Shown: positions 44,740-55,200 of the stretch, piece by piece
Layout of the letters: every line of letters begins with the position of its first letter
Numbering within the stretch: position 1 is the first letter of the stretch
Assembly (NCBI GenBank): GCA_934217675.1
Contig: CAKQCV010000007.1
Location: 10,723-74,722, forward strand
DNA from: an uncultured Prevotella sp.
GTDB taxonomy: Bacteria > Bacteroidota > Bacteroidia > Bacteroidales > Bacteroidaceae
Direction: 5' to 3'
Length of the DNA stretch: 64,000 bases
Program-made: the position numbers and the translations under genes
The notes under the pieces: model-generated
Told to the model about the DNA's origin: nothing
The model's input: only the letters and a program-made list of their open reading frames with translations
The model's database searches: none

Positions 44740-46491
44740 ATGGGACGTTTAGCGGTTGCGTGCGCATTTTTCTTTCTTTCTTTTCATGCAAACGCTCAAA
44801 CTTATTTTAGCTGTGATTTCGAAAAAGGAATCCCGGCAGATTTTACATTGCAAGATTATGACCAAAATGAGCCTTCGGCTTCAATGAAGAAAATCGGTTT
44901 CGGTGTTGGTATGCCATGGATTTCCGTTGCCACGAACAAGGCAGAGACAAACCATGCTGCATGCAGCACATCATGGTATGCCAAGGCGGGAACATCTGAT
45001 GATTGGATGATAACGCCAGTGATAACCTTGTCTGGAGAGAATCCAGTGATAAGTTGGAAAGCGATGGCTGCCGATGCAAAACATGCCGATGGCTATGCTG
45101 TATATCTCTCAACCGATGGTGGAACAGACAAGTTGTCATTTGATATGACAAATCCCCTGTATTCTGTTGCAAAGGAAGAAGCAGATTGGGTGGAGCATAC
45201 CATTTCGCTTAAAGATTATGTGGGAAAGTCTATACGTGTGGCTTTTGTAAACAACTCAACAGATTGCAGCCGCTTGTATGTTGACGATATAACTGTTGCA
45301 GAATATCATAAAGTTACACTTGTTCCTGATTTGAATCGTTTCGTAAATAAAACAGGAGAATTATCTGTTGGCGGTACGGTTTCAACAAAAGAAGCTATGC
45401 CGATAAACGGCTTTACGATAGGAATGGAGGCTCAAGGCGAGACAACTACCCAACATTTCTCTGCGGAGGTGGCAACAACAGCCCCTGTCAAGTTTACTCT
45501 TGATCGCAAGCTTACTATAGGCAAGCATGAGACTATACCTTATAAAATATGGGTTGAGGCAGACAGCGACAGACAGACACTGGAAAGCTCTGTTACGAGC
45601 TATCCGCAGAAAGCCGTATGCGAGGAAGGCACCGGAACATGGTGTGGATGGTGTGTAAGAGGATTGGTGATGCTCGATTCGATAAAAAAGAACTATACCG
45701 ACCGCATTATTGGTATTGCCGCACACAGTGGCGACAAGATGAAGAGCGACTATGTGAGCAAAATTTCACAATATCTTGGCTCTTCTTATCCTACAGGAAA
45801 CGTAAACCGTAGGCAGAAATGCGACCCGAAAGATTTTATACATATAGCGGAAACAATACTAAATCTTGATGAAATATTCTCTGATATAGATTTGACAACA
45901 GCTTTCGACAAGCAAACACGCACCGTGACGGCTACAACAACACTGCATTTTGCTGAGGCTCAAAAAGATAACAATCTTGCATTGGCATACGCCATCTTGG
46001 AGAATGCTGTGCATCAGCCAGGTGACGACAACTACAAACAGCATAACAGTTATGCCAATGGTGAAGCAGGTGTTATGGGAGGATATGAAAAGTATGGTGA
46101 ATATATTCCATCAGAAGTGATGTATTACAACGATGTGGCACGTGGATTTGTTGACGATCTGCTCGGTATTGATGGTAGTGTGCCTCAAGATGTGGAGGCA
46201 GAACAGGCTGTTGTAGACGAGCGTACTTTCACACTGCCCGACAATATCTTTGTTGATGACAATGTGGAAATTGTGGTTATGTTGATTGACAAGACCGATG
46301 GCAGAATTGTCAATGCACAGAACGTGGCGCTTGTTCCAGGTAGTAGCTCAGGAATAAGTGGGGTGAAAGACAATTCTCAGACCGGTAAAACTGTTGTGTA
46401 TTCCTTAAATGGTGTGCGCTTGAATGGTTTAGAGCGCGGAATCAATATTATCCGCACCAGTGACGGACATATTGTAAAGGTCATAAAGTAA
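44740..46491 (+). CDS. Secreted choice-of-anchor J / Omp28-like protein
   Basis: A 583-residue exported protein. The signal peptide (MGRLAVACAFFFLSFHANAQ) precedes a choice-of-anchor J jelly-roll (about 21-190: FSCDFEKGIPADFTL, SDDWMITPVITLSG, RLYVDDITV). An Omp28-related thioredoxin-like domain follows (about 285-400), with C294 and a redox-type CGWC motif (C302, C305). The end is a sorting-type tail (YSLNGVRLNGLERGINIIRTSDG). The CGWC pair suggests disulfide or thiol chemistry outside the cell, or a degenerate thioredoxin fold used for binding. It sits between the two TPR-AraC/FN3 pairs. Confidence 0.85.
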   Translation: MGRLAVACAFFFLSFHANAQTYFSCDFEKGIPADFTLQDYDQNEPSASMKKIGFGVGMPWISVATNKAETNHAACSTSWYAKAGTSDDWMITPVITLSGENPVISWKAMAADAKHADGYAVYLSTDGGTDKLSFDMTNPLYSVAKEEADWVEHTISLKDYVGKSIRVAFVNNSTDCSRLYVDDITVAEYHKVTLVPDLNRFVNKTGELSVGGTVSTKEAMPINGFTIGMEAQGETTTQHFSAEVATTAPVKFTLDRKLTIGKHETIPYKIWVEADSDRQTLESSVTSYPQKAVCEEGTGTWCGWCVRGLVMLDSIKKNYTDRIIGIAAHSGDKMKSDYVSKISQYLGSSYPTGNVNRRQKCDPKDFIHIAETILNLDEIFSDIDLTTAFDKQTRTVTATTTLHFAEAQKDNNLALAYAILENAVHQPGDDNYKQHNSYANGEAGVMGGYEKYGEYIPSEVMYYNDVARGFVDDLLGIDGSVPQDVEAEQAVVDERTFTLPDNIFVDDNVEIVVMLIDKTDGRIVNAQNVALVPGSSSGISGVKDNSQTGKTVVYSLNGVRLNGLERGINIIRTSDGHIVKVIK

Positions 46492-46520
46492 GGTCACTAA
46501 AGCTAAAAAATTTAATTGAT

Positions 46521-46572
46521 ATTTTGCCATAACTGATGTATTTATTATTTTTGCATCCAGTTATGGCAAAAT
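46521..46572. promoter_or_regulatory. 14-bp inverted repeat spanning promoter and start codon
   Basis: ATTTTGCCATAACT (46521-46534) and AGTTATGGCAAAAT (46559-46572) are exact reverse complements. The -7 box TATTTTTG (46546-46553) lies in the 24-base spacer, and the ATG at 46563 lies in the right arm. Confidence 0.7.
46546..46553 (+). promoter_or_regulatory. Promoter -7 box of second TPR-AraC regulator
   Basis: TATTTTTG lies 9 bases before the ATG at 46563 and after the upstream ATG at 46536, which excludes the latter as start. Confidence 0.55.
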
Positions 46573-48287
46573 TCTTTCTTTCAACATTGATATTCTTGCT
46601 TGTATCTATGCATTGTCGTGCAGCTGCGAATGATGTGAGTGACGAATTCTATAGACTTAGAAATATCGACAACAAAACTTTGCTTGACAGAGGATACAAG
46701 TGTATTGAACAAGCAAAATACGACAGTTCGATGGTGTACTATTCCATGGTAGTAAACCGCTACTATGACAATAGTTATGCCAAGAAAGATGTGCTATACA
46801 TTATAAAGGCAATGCAGAATTTGGGCATTATCTATATGGTATACAGTTATGACTATAAGAAGTCATACGAATATCTTCTTGAAGCAAAGGAACTTGCTGA
46901 ACAGACAAAATCTTATGAAAAACTTCCAAATATATATAATTGTATTGCGAATATTCTGCAATTGTCAAAGGAGGACAATAATTCGGATGATGCAACAGAT
47001 GTTATAAACACGCTTCGCAAGTCTTTCAATATGTCGCTTAAACTAAAAGACTATAAAACACTTGCACTCGCAATGGAAAATCTTGTGTCATTGGGTTTTG
47101 AAAGAAAACGGAAAGCATATGATATTTCAAAAGAGATAAAAGTTTTTCGTAAGGCATGTATTGATATGAAAAACAGTGATATACGTCAGTCTTTGTATAT
47201 GTGCTCAGCTTATGAAGAATATAAGCAAAATAATAAAGCAAGAGCTATATCAATATTGAAGCAAGCTATAAATACAGAAAGCAGTAATCCTTTGGCGTAT
47301 CGCGGTATACTGTCGTTGCATGGACTGATAACGAAAATATATATAGAGGCTAAACAGTATGACAAGGCTATTGTTTCTATAAACACAGCACTTGGTATTG
47401 CACGCAAAAATAATAGCCTTGACTTCATAACCACGTTATATAGTAAACTCTCTAACATATATAGACAAAAGGGTGATTCTGTCTTGGCAAACAAATGGGA
47501 GCTGGAATATCTCCGGAACAACCAAAGAATGCAAGGTGAAGGACAACTTTCTTCGGTGAAGAACGTTAAGTTTATGCGAGAGCTTAACAAGGCAAATGAA
47601 CAGGTTAAAGAACTTTCAGAAAAGCGTCGTCTGCAGAATATCTTGTTCTGTTGCGCCATGTTGGTGATGATAATCATCGGAATTCTTCTTTACAGAATAT
47701 ATCGCGCTAATAGAAAAATACGTTCAAACAACCGACATCTCTATTGTAACTATGTGGATATGCTTGGCAAGGAGGAACAAGCTAAAAAACAGAGGGAAAT
47801 AAACGAAAAGCGTATTGCTGAACTTGAAGTTCAGCTCAAGAATGCTATGAGTGCAGAGGTTCATTCTGTCGTAAGTTCTAATGATACAGAGATGTCGCAG
47901 AAAGTGAAATACCAAAATAGCCGCATGACAGAGGATGATACTAAAGAGCTTTATTCAGCAGTTGTGAATATAATGGAAAGTTCTAAAGAAATATATAAGC
48001 TCGGTTTTAATGTGGAGCGTTTGAGCGAACTGGTGCATAGTCGTCCACGTTATGTTTCTCAAGCAATAAATCAGGAGTATGGTTCAAATTTCAATTCACT
48101 TCTGAATGAATACAGAATAAAGGAAGCATGCCGTCGACTTGTGGAAAATCCCGACTATATTAATATGACTATTGAAGGAATAGCCGAGAGCGTTGGTTTT
48201 AAGTCGAGAACGAGTTTTGGTGCACTTTTCAAAAGTATAACTGGATTATCGCCTTCTGCATACCAGAAAATGTCTCGTATGGGATAA
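46563..48287 (+). CDS. TPR-transmembrane-AraC HTH regulator (copy 2)
   Basis: A 574-residue paralogue of the regulator at 40293 with the same order of parts. There is a signal sequence (MAKFFLSTLIFLLVSMHCRAA), periplasmic TPR-like helices to about residue 345, a membrane helix at about 357-378, a coiled coil with extra length, and a cytoplasmic AraC HTH (about 462-574: FNVERLSELVHSRPRYVSQAIN and VGFKSRTSFGALFKSITGL). Shared stretches include the ASMVYYSMVVNRYYD-like TPR opening and the KELSEKRRLQ juxtamembrane segment. The start at 46563 is dictated by the -7 box. The second FN3 secreted gene follows 231 bases later. Confidence 0.85.
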   Translation: MAKFFLSTLIFLLVSMHCRAAANDVSDEFYRLRNIDNKTLLDRGYKCIEQAKYDSSMVYYSMVVNRYYDNSYAKKDVLYIIKAMQNLGIIYMVYSYDYKKSYEYLLEAKELAEQTKSYEKLPNIYNCIANILQLSKEDNNSDDATDVINTLRKSFNMSLKLKDYKTLALAMENLVSLGFERKRKAYDISKEIKVFRKACIDMKNSDIRQSLYMCSAYEEYKQNNKARAISILKQAINTESSNPLAYRGILSLHGLITKIYIEAKQYDKAIVSINTALGIARKNNSLDFITTLYSKLSNIYRQKGDSVLANKWELEYLRNNQRMQGEGQLSSVKNVKFMRELNKANEQVKELSEKRRLQNILFCCAMLVMIIIGILLYRIYRANRKIRSNNRHLYCNYVDMLGKEEQAKKQREINEKRIAELEVQLKNAMSAEVHSVVSSNDTEMSQKVKYQNSRMTEDDTKELYSAVVNIMESSKEIYKLGFNVERLSELVHSRPRYVSQAINQEYGSNFNSLLNEYRIKEACRRLVENPDYINMTIEGIAESVGFKSRTSFGALFKSITGLSPSAYQKMSRMG

Positions 48288-48413
48288 GTTCCTTCTGTCT
48301 TTAATCATACATGAAGTCATGGTAATATCCTGTTTTGTGTGACTAAAATGACTTTATTCGTGATTTAATACATCAATATGTTGCTTGTTTGCTTGTGTTT
48401 CTTTCAAATTGTA

Positions 48414-48421
48414 TAATTTTG
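48414..48421 (+). promoter_or_regulatory. Promoter -7 box of second FN3 secreted protein
   Basis: TAATTTTG is followed, at the same distance as in copy 1, by the 14-mer CGAAAAGAAAGAAC (48426-48439). The leader is about 90 bases long. Confidence 0.6.
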
Positions 48422-48518
48422 CCGTCGAAAAGAAAGAACCGCATGCAGGCATCGGACCTATGATTGCATTGCGGGTGCATAACAAGAAGAAGGTTCAACC
48501 TATTAATAACATAAGCAC

Positions 48519-50999
48519 ATGGGAAAAAGATTTACTCTTATTTCAGCTGCGGCAATTGCACTGACACTTTATTCTGGTAATGCTGTTGCAGGCACAACTG
48601 GTACAGAACGCCCACGCTTTGTTTGGGCAAAGCAGACTTCAAAGAATTTATTCAAGAGAAACGTAAGCAAAGTGGCTTCTTATACAGCTTCACCACTGAA
48701 AGTACAAAAGGCACAGGGTATAATGGAGGCTGTACTCGTAAACGAGGACTTCTCGGCTTTGACTACAGGAACAGTGGAGAAACCAGACACTACGAAAATG
48801 CTTGCATGTGAATATAGTGGATATTCTGATAATGGAATATTTATCGACAACTCGCTCACTAAGGATGGCACATGGTTTGGTAACTTCGTGTATTCTGCTG
48901 GAGGTGCAATAGCTTTGAAAACATACAACCCTCAGCAAATAGCTTATCTATGTACTCCAATTGGAGATTATTCGGGTGATTTGACAATTACTTTCAAGGT
49001 TAAGGCTAATCCTGCTTTAATAACTACAGATGAAGGATATTCTAAACTGACAGGTTCTTCTATTGGTGTGGAAGTGTGTACAGGAGGATATACAGGCATG
49101 GAAAGTGCAAAAACTGATGATGAAAGCGGAAGGTTTGACAAGAGAATCTACGAGAAAGACGGTTGGCAGGAGGTTACTTATACTTTGAAAAATTATTCTG
49201 CCAACAACGATGGCTACGTATGCTTCTATACCGAAGGCTCTATCGTTATCGATGATGTGAAGATAAAGGCTGGAAGCTCCTTCCTTGCTAATCCAGTAAT
49301 CGAAGGAATTACCGATTTCCAGAAGAACAACTTTACCATAGCATGGCAACCGACGCGTAAGGCGTTCAACTATTATGTAGACCTCTACACAAGGCATTAT
49401 CTGTCTGACGAAGATTCTGAATATAAGGCAGACTTCAACGACGGTACTCTTCCGGAAAATTTCGAGACGACATCTACGAAATTCTCTGACAATGAGGGAA
49501 CTGACAATTCGAAAGCCTTGATACTTGCTAACGGAGATTCGTTTACTGTTCCTACAAACGGCAACGATTACAAGACTGCACATTTCTCGCTGAAGGTTGT
49601 AGACCCAACAGTAGACCCGACCGACCCTTATGCACAGTATTATGTGCAGGGTAGTATTCTCATCGACCTGAAGAATGCTGACGGATGGAAGAATATCGGT
49701 GAATATTATGCCATGGGCTTCTGGAATGATGCCGATGTGGTGAAACTGGAGGAAGAATACAGCAAGTTCGCCAAGGGTGGTTTCACACAGCTCCGTCTGC
49801 GTGTGGATGACATGAACGAGGGAGCATATTTCGTTCTCGACGATGTTGATGTAACGGCAAAGCCGGAATTTGAGTATCAGATTGTGGGCGGTGACTATTA
49901 CACAGACCTAAAAGAAGACTACTGTTATACTGCTTCTACAAGTAAGACAAGTTATACATTCAAAGACCTTGACCCGAACACCGAGTATTGGTATGGTGTG
50001 CGTGCTCACTACGTGAGTCAGTTCTCTGAGCGTAGCTTTACTCATGCCCTCGGTGTTGCTGCTCCAGATGTAAAGGACGCAACAGATATCGACAGTCGCG
50101 GTTCGTTCACGGCAAACTGGGACGCTGCTCCAAAAGCAACAGGCTACACTGTAAACTGCTATGGAGTGAAGACCGTTGAAGAGGCTACTGAGGATTATCC
50201 TATACTTGAAGAAGACTTTAGTAACGTTGATGCAAATGTTACTTCAGCGACAAGCATTGCAGATGCTACACCAGTGAACAATGAGGAGACTTCATCGCTT
50301 GATGCTTATACCAAATTCCCAGGATGGACTGGAGACAACAACTCGCTCGTACAGGGTATGCTTGGTGCTGTAGGCGATTATGACTATACATACGGACGTA
50401 TATTTACACCGGAGTTAGACCTTTCACATGCGGATGAATGTAATCTGACATTGAAACTCTATGGCGATGCCAACGATAACATTGGTATAAAGATGAATGG
50501 GACAATATACTATTTAGTATTGTCTGAGAATGGAATTGCTGACGGAACAGTTACGCTTCCTGTTACGGAACCTCGTCAGAAGATAGGCTTCTTCTCTTAC
50601 AACTCAGCTCCGTTTGTAATCGACTACATCAAAGTTGGTCAGTCTCTTGCCAAGGGTGCAAAGGTTCTGACATGGCTTGCAGACGGTGAGACTGATGCAA
50701 AGACCCTGTCGTACACATTCACCGGTCTTGATGCTTACGACTTCACCGATTTCGGATATGATGTTACATCACACTATCAGTATGATGATAATACTTCAAC
50801 ATCATCTCTTACTCCTTCGGGTATTGTCTTTGTAGACCTTATAAACGGCACTTCGGGCATTAAGGATTTGCAGAACACTGCTGACGCTAAGGTTGTGGCA
50901 CGGTATACAGCCGACGGACAGCTTGTTTCAACTCCAGTAAAGGGTTTGAACATCTTGAAGTTGAGTAATGGAAAGATTGTAAAGGTTATTGTGAAATAA
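48519..50999 (+). CDS. Secreted FN3/choice-of-anchor protein with C-terminal sorting tail (copy 2)
   Basis: An 826-residue exported protein, clear paralogue of the one at 42117. The signal peptide ends near GNAVAG. The first jelly-roll begins VNEDFSALTTGTVEKP, the FN3-like units are NNFTIAWQPTRKAFNYYV and RGSFTANWDAAPKATGYTV, the last EDFSNVDANVTS domain follows, and the tail is YTADGQLVSTPVKGLNILKLSNGK. Synonymous codons here are more GC-rich than in copy 1 (for example in bases 49560-50700), so the pair is not a recent duplicate or has been under different selection. Function unknown; surface location is inferred. Confidence 0.85.
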   Translation: MGKRFTLISAAAIALTLYSGNAVAGTTGTERPRFVWAKQTSKNLFKRNVSKVASYTASPLKVQKAQGIMEAVLVNEDFSALTTGTVEKPDTTKMLACEYSGYSDNGIFIDNSLTKDGTWFGNFVYSAGGAIALKTYNPQQIAYLCTPIGDYSGDLTITFKVKANPALITTDEGYSKLTGSSIGVEVCTGGYTGMESAKTDDESGRFDKRIYEKDGWQEVTYTLKNYSANNDGYVCFYTEGSIVIDDVKIKAGSSFLANPVIEGITDFQKNNFTIAWQPTRKAFNYYVDLYTRHYLSDEDSEYKADFNDGTLPENFETTSTKFSDNEGTDNSKALILANGDSFTVPTNGNDYKTAHFSLKVVDPTVDPTDPYAQYYVQGSILIDLKNADGWKNIGEYYAMGFWNDADVVKLEEEYSKFAKGGFTQLRLRVDDMNEGAYFVLDDVDVTAKPEFEYQIVGGDYYTDLKEDYCYTASTSKTSYTFKDLDPNTEYWYGVRAHYVSQFSERSFTHALGVAAPDVKDATDIDSRGSFTANWDAAPKATGYTVNCYGVKTVEEATEDYPILEEDFSNVDANVTSATSIADATPVNNEETSSLDAYTKFPGWTGDNNSLVQGMLGAVGDYDYTYGRIFTPELDLSHADECNLTLKLYGDANDNIGIKMNGTIYYLVLSENGIADGTVTLPVTEPRQKIGFFSYNSAPFVIDYIKVGQSLAKGAKVLTWLADGETDAKTLSYTFTGLDAYDFTDFGYDVTSHYQYDDNTSTSSLTPSGIVFVDLINGTSGIKDLQNTADAKVVARYTADGQLVSTPVKGLNILKLSNGKIVKVIVK

Positions 51000-51030
51000 C
51001 AACATTTTATTAAAGTTTTTCTCTTTATTG

Positions 51031-51069
51031 TATCCTCATTTCATGCTTAAAGGCAATGAAATGAGGATA
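51031..51069 (+). terminator. Terminator of second FN3 secreted protein
   Basis: A perfect 14-bp stem, TATCCTCATTTCAT with ATGAAATGAGGATA. Confidence 0.65.
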
Positions 51070-51139
51070 TTTATGTTATTCAGAGTTAAAGAATATTTGA
51101 ATGATACTGTTTGTTTCCTGTTTTATAAATATAAATAGC

Positions 51140-51147
51140 TACTTTTG
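51140..51147 (+). promoter_or_regulatory. Promoter -7 box of the BASS transporter unit
   Basis: TACTTTTG sits within the left arm of an 8-bp inverted repeat CTACTTTT/AAAAGTAG (51139-51146 with 51161-51168), 33 bases before the ATG. Confidence 0.5.
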
Positions 51148-51180
51148 CACAGAGTATCTTAAAAGTAGGTATATAGAGTA

Positions 51181-52146
51181 ATGGGTATTGTATCATTCTT
51201 GAAGAAGTGGACACTGATTTGTGCCCTTGTGTTTGGAACAGTAATATATTTGTTGTTTTCAGAGATTCCGTTCTTACAGCCAATAGGCAATGCTGTTGGA
51301 CCATGGTGTGTGGAACTTGTGCCGTGTGTTATCTTTGCATTGTTATATGTAACATTCTGCAAAATAGATATGGAGAATATGCGGCCTCGTACATGGCATT
51401 TTTGGCTTCAGTTTATACGTACGGCTATATCAGGATTCTTTGTACTGCTGATTATTATGTTCGGAGGTATTAGCTCAGAGCTAAAGCTCGTTCTTGAGGG
51501 ATGTTTTATCTGCTTTATCTGTCCTACGGCAGCTTCTGCAGCTGTAGTTACCGAGAAACTTGGCGGTAGTATAGCTTCGCTTACGGTTTATACATTGATA
51601 GCAAACATCGTAACGTCGATAATCATTCCTTTGTTTTTCCCGATGGTGGAGAAAGGTAGCGACATAACTTTTATCTATGCGTTTATGATGATTCTTCGAA
51701 GAGTGGTTACAGTGCTATTAGTTCCTCTTTGCCTTGCATTGCTGACTCGACGTTATTTGCCAAAAGTGGCAAACAAGATAAAAAGTTATAAGAATCTTGC
51801 ATTTTATATGTGGGGTTTTAATTTGTCGATAGTCACAGGAATGACAGTCCACAATATCATTGACGCTACTGTTGGCGGATGGACCCTTTTTCTTTTGCTC
51901 GTATTGCCTTTATTTATAACGATAATCCAGTTCTCTATAGGTAAGTGGGTTGGTGGATTCTATGGCGACAGAGTCAGCGCAGGACAAGCCCTTGGACAGA
52001 AAAATACCATTGTCGGTATCTGGCTCACAGTAACTTTTTTGAATCCTGTGGCAGCTGTAGCACCAGGAGCCTACGTGCTGTGGCAGAATTTGGTAAACTC
52101 ATGGCAATTGTGGTGTAAGGATAAGTATGGGTATCTGAAGTGGTAA
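51181..52146 (+). CDS. BASS (bile acid:sodium symporter)-like transporter
   Basis: A 321-residue protein with about ten membrane helices. The segment FICPTAASAAVVTEKLGGSIA followed by YTLIANIVTSIIIPLFFP matches the crossed-helix and proline-containing region of the BASS superfamily. AGQALGQKNTIVGIWLTVTFL near the C terminus matches the second inverted repeat. BASS proteins import organic anions with sodium. Substrate is unknown. It has its own promoter and is the first gene of a possible operon with the alpha-2-macroglobulin-like gene. Confidence 0.75.
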   Translation: MGIVSFLKKWTLICALVFGTVIYLLFSEIPFLQPIGNAVGPWCVELVPCVIFALLYVTFCKIDMENMRPRTWHFWLQFIRTAISGFFVLLIIMFGGISSELKLVLEGCFICFICPTAASAAVVTEKLGGSIASLTVYTLIANIVTSIIIPLFFPMVEKGSDITFIYAFMMILRRVVTVLLVPLCLALLTRRYLPKVANKIKSYKNLAFYMWGFNLSIVTGMTVHNIIDATVGGWTLFLLLVLPLFITIIQFSIGKWVGGFYGDRVSAGQALGQKNTIVGIWLTVTFLNPVAAVAPGAYVLWQNLVNSWQLWCKDKYGYLKW

Positions 52147-52277
52147 GAGTAAGTTCTTCAGCCTTTCCATGCAATATTTGTGGCATAACTCTGATTTGTA
52201 AATATAAAAAGGAGTTCATTATTTGTTACTCTCAAAAACATGTAGTAACTTTACAACCCAAACAAAAAACAATAGAT

Positions 52278-55200
52278 ATGAAGAAGAAGATTATTGCTTT
52301 TGTTTCGGCGATGATAATGCCATTATCTATATTTGCCGATGGATATACCCAATTATGGAAACAATATGAAGAGGCTAAGAAGAGGGACTTGCCGAAAACA
52401 CAAATACAATTGCTTGATAAAATTGCAGCCAGTGCAAAGAAAGAAAACAGTTATGGCAATCTACTGAAGGCAGAGATTGACAGGATGAATTTATGCTCCA
52501 CAATAAGTGTTGACTCTCTCAAGCCTGCTATCTTAAAGCTTGAGACAATAGCTAAGTCTGCGGAGAAAACTGATGCTGCTTTAGCTGCTGTATATAATTG
52601 TGTGCTTGGTGATGTCTATGCAACGATGTTAAACAACAGTTCTGATTTTGCCGATGCCAAGAATAAAAGCAAAATTTTCTTCAAGAAAGCTTTGTCAAAT
52701 CCAGAATTGCTTGCCAAAACAAGTGCGCACGATTATGTACCCTTTGTGAAAAAAGGCATTGACAGTGAGATATTCAACAATGATTTGTTGAGTGTCATTG
52801 GCTATAAGGCTGAAGAATATCAGTTGCTCAACAAATATTATGACAAGGTTAGCAACCGCAGGGCTGCACTTGTTACTGCCCTTGAAATGATTGAGGGCGA
52901 TAATAAAAAGAGTGAACGCTATGTCGGCAGTAAACGTAGGGCAAGGGACAGCAAATATTTACAGCGGCTTGATTCCCTGATTACCGTGTATAATGATTTG
53001 CCTGAGTGTGGTGAAGTAGCATTGGCAAAATACGATTATATTGACGGATGTTCTGACATTACATCTGCCAAGAAAGTAGAGTTTATCAACTATGCCACGA
53101 ATAAATGGTCAGCGTGGAGAAACATTCCTCGTCTGAAGAGTGAGTATGAGAAACTTACTCAACCTAAGTTTGAGGCTATGATAGAAGCCTCAATGTTGCC
53201 TAACAGAACAGACAGTATAAAGGTTACTGTGCGCAATTTGAAGAATATCAATATTGCTGTAACGCGTCTTAATCTGAAAGGCAATACTGATTTGGCTGCG
53301 GAAAATCCTCAAGACTTGAAAAAAATCAAATCTTTGCTCATTCCTTCATCCAAGATAGAAATCAATACTCCTGTGGCTTTGGAGCATGAATATGATGATA
53401 ATACATTTAATGTAGCTTTGCCAAAGCTAAAGCCTGGATTGTATCTCGTTGAAGTGGTATGCGATAACAAAAGTTTGAAAACGAGGCGTCAGATTGTTTC
53501 AGTTACGGATGTTTTTGTCGCAAGAATGTATTTGCCTGAAGGAAAAGTCCGTTTTGTAGCTCTTAGTGCAACAACTGGTCAACCATTGCCGGGGGCAAAG
53601 ATTGAAATCTGGTATGGAAACAATCGTAAGTCAGTGCTTTCTGCAAATGCTGATGGTGAAGCAATTGGCAGTGCCCGCTCTTCTGATTACGACATGTTGA
53701 GAGCTTATACTGCTGACGATGATTATATGCAGAAGTCATCAGCTTGGGGTAATTTCAATAGTTACGGCAATAACAACAAATATAATAGAACGTCGTTGTT
53801 TACCGACCGGGCTGTTTATCGTCCAGGTCAGACAACACATGTATCGGCTGTGGCATACGACATTGACGGACTTCATTCCGTTAAGGTAGCAGAAGGCAAA
53901 GAGCTTATTTTTACTCTTTATAATTCAAACAATAAAGTTGTAGAGGAAAAGAAATCAATAACAGATGATTACGGTACAGCATCCGTAGACTTCCATTTGC
54001 CGTCAGGAAATATAATGAGCGGCAGATATTCTGTAAGTTGCAAGGGAAACGGCATGAGCCGCCAATCTTTCCGTGTTGAGGAGTATAAGCGACCCACTTA
54101 TGAGGTTAAAATTGATGAGTTTACAAAGGAGTATCATAATGGTGATACGGTAAATGTTACAGGAACAGCCATTACATATTCTGGTGTTCCCGTGCAGAAT
54201 GCCAAAGTTGCCTATAAAGTAAAGCGTAGTGAATCTCGCTGGTTTTGGAGATATAGCGGAACAGCAGACTGTGTGATGCTTACAGACACAGTAAAAACAG
54301 ATGCCAGTGGTAAATTCTCGATGCGTGTACCTGTTGTGATGCCCGATGGATATGAAGAAAAGCAAGAGGGGAACGTTGCACAGCCGTATAGGCAGACATA
54401 TTATGATTTTGCTGTATCTGCACTTGTAACCGATAATGCCGGTGAAAGTCATGCAGCAGAAACTACACTAAAGCTCGGTACACGTCCTACGGCACTTGAC
54501 TTCAGTTTGCCCGACAAGAATATAAGCGACAGTTTGCTGACTGTCACATTCAACCATTACAATGCTTCTGGCAAGAAAATGGACGGTGAAGTTACATACT
54601 GGTTTGATTCTTCAGATAAAAAATACAAAGCCGATGCCAATAAAGCCATAGTGCTTGACTGGAAGAAATATTCTGAAATATCATCCGGAAAGCATGAGCT
54701 TTGGGCTGTTTGTGGCACAGACACCCTAAGTCGTAAGTTCGTGCTTTTCAGTTTATCCGATAAAAAACTGGCTGTTGAAACTGCAGATTGGGCATACCTT
54801 TCGTCGCAGGTATTTCCAAGAGACGGTAAGCCGGTATATATTCAAGTCGGTTCTTCATGCCCAGACACAAGAATCCTTTATACTTTGATTTCCGGTAAAA
54901 AAGTGCTTGAAAGTGGAGCTTATGAAGTAAGCAACGGTATAAAAACCATACCATACACATATAAAGAAGAATATGGCGAAGGCTTATTGCTTAATTACAT
55001 GTGGGTAAAGGATGGTGTGGCTTATACGCATAAGTATATTATAGCCCGTCCGTTAGAAGATAAAACTTTAAATCTCAAGTGGGTTACATTCCGCGACAAG
55101 TTAACTCCAGGACAGAAAGAAACATGGACGCTGAATATTTCACGTCCGGATACGCAAGACGTAATAAACCACAATGACAGTACTGAAGAAAAGGGCGGAC

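Noticed and set aside
52140-52277. Upstream extension of the alpha-2-macroglobulin-like protein by 46 residues
   Set aside because: A clean signal peptide begins at 52278, and the upstream codons overlap the previous gene's end.
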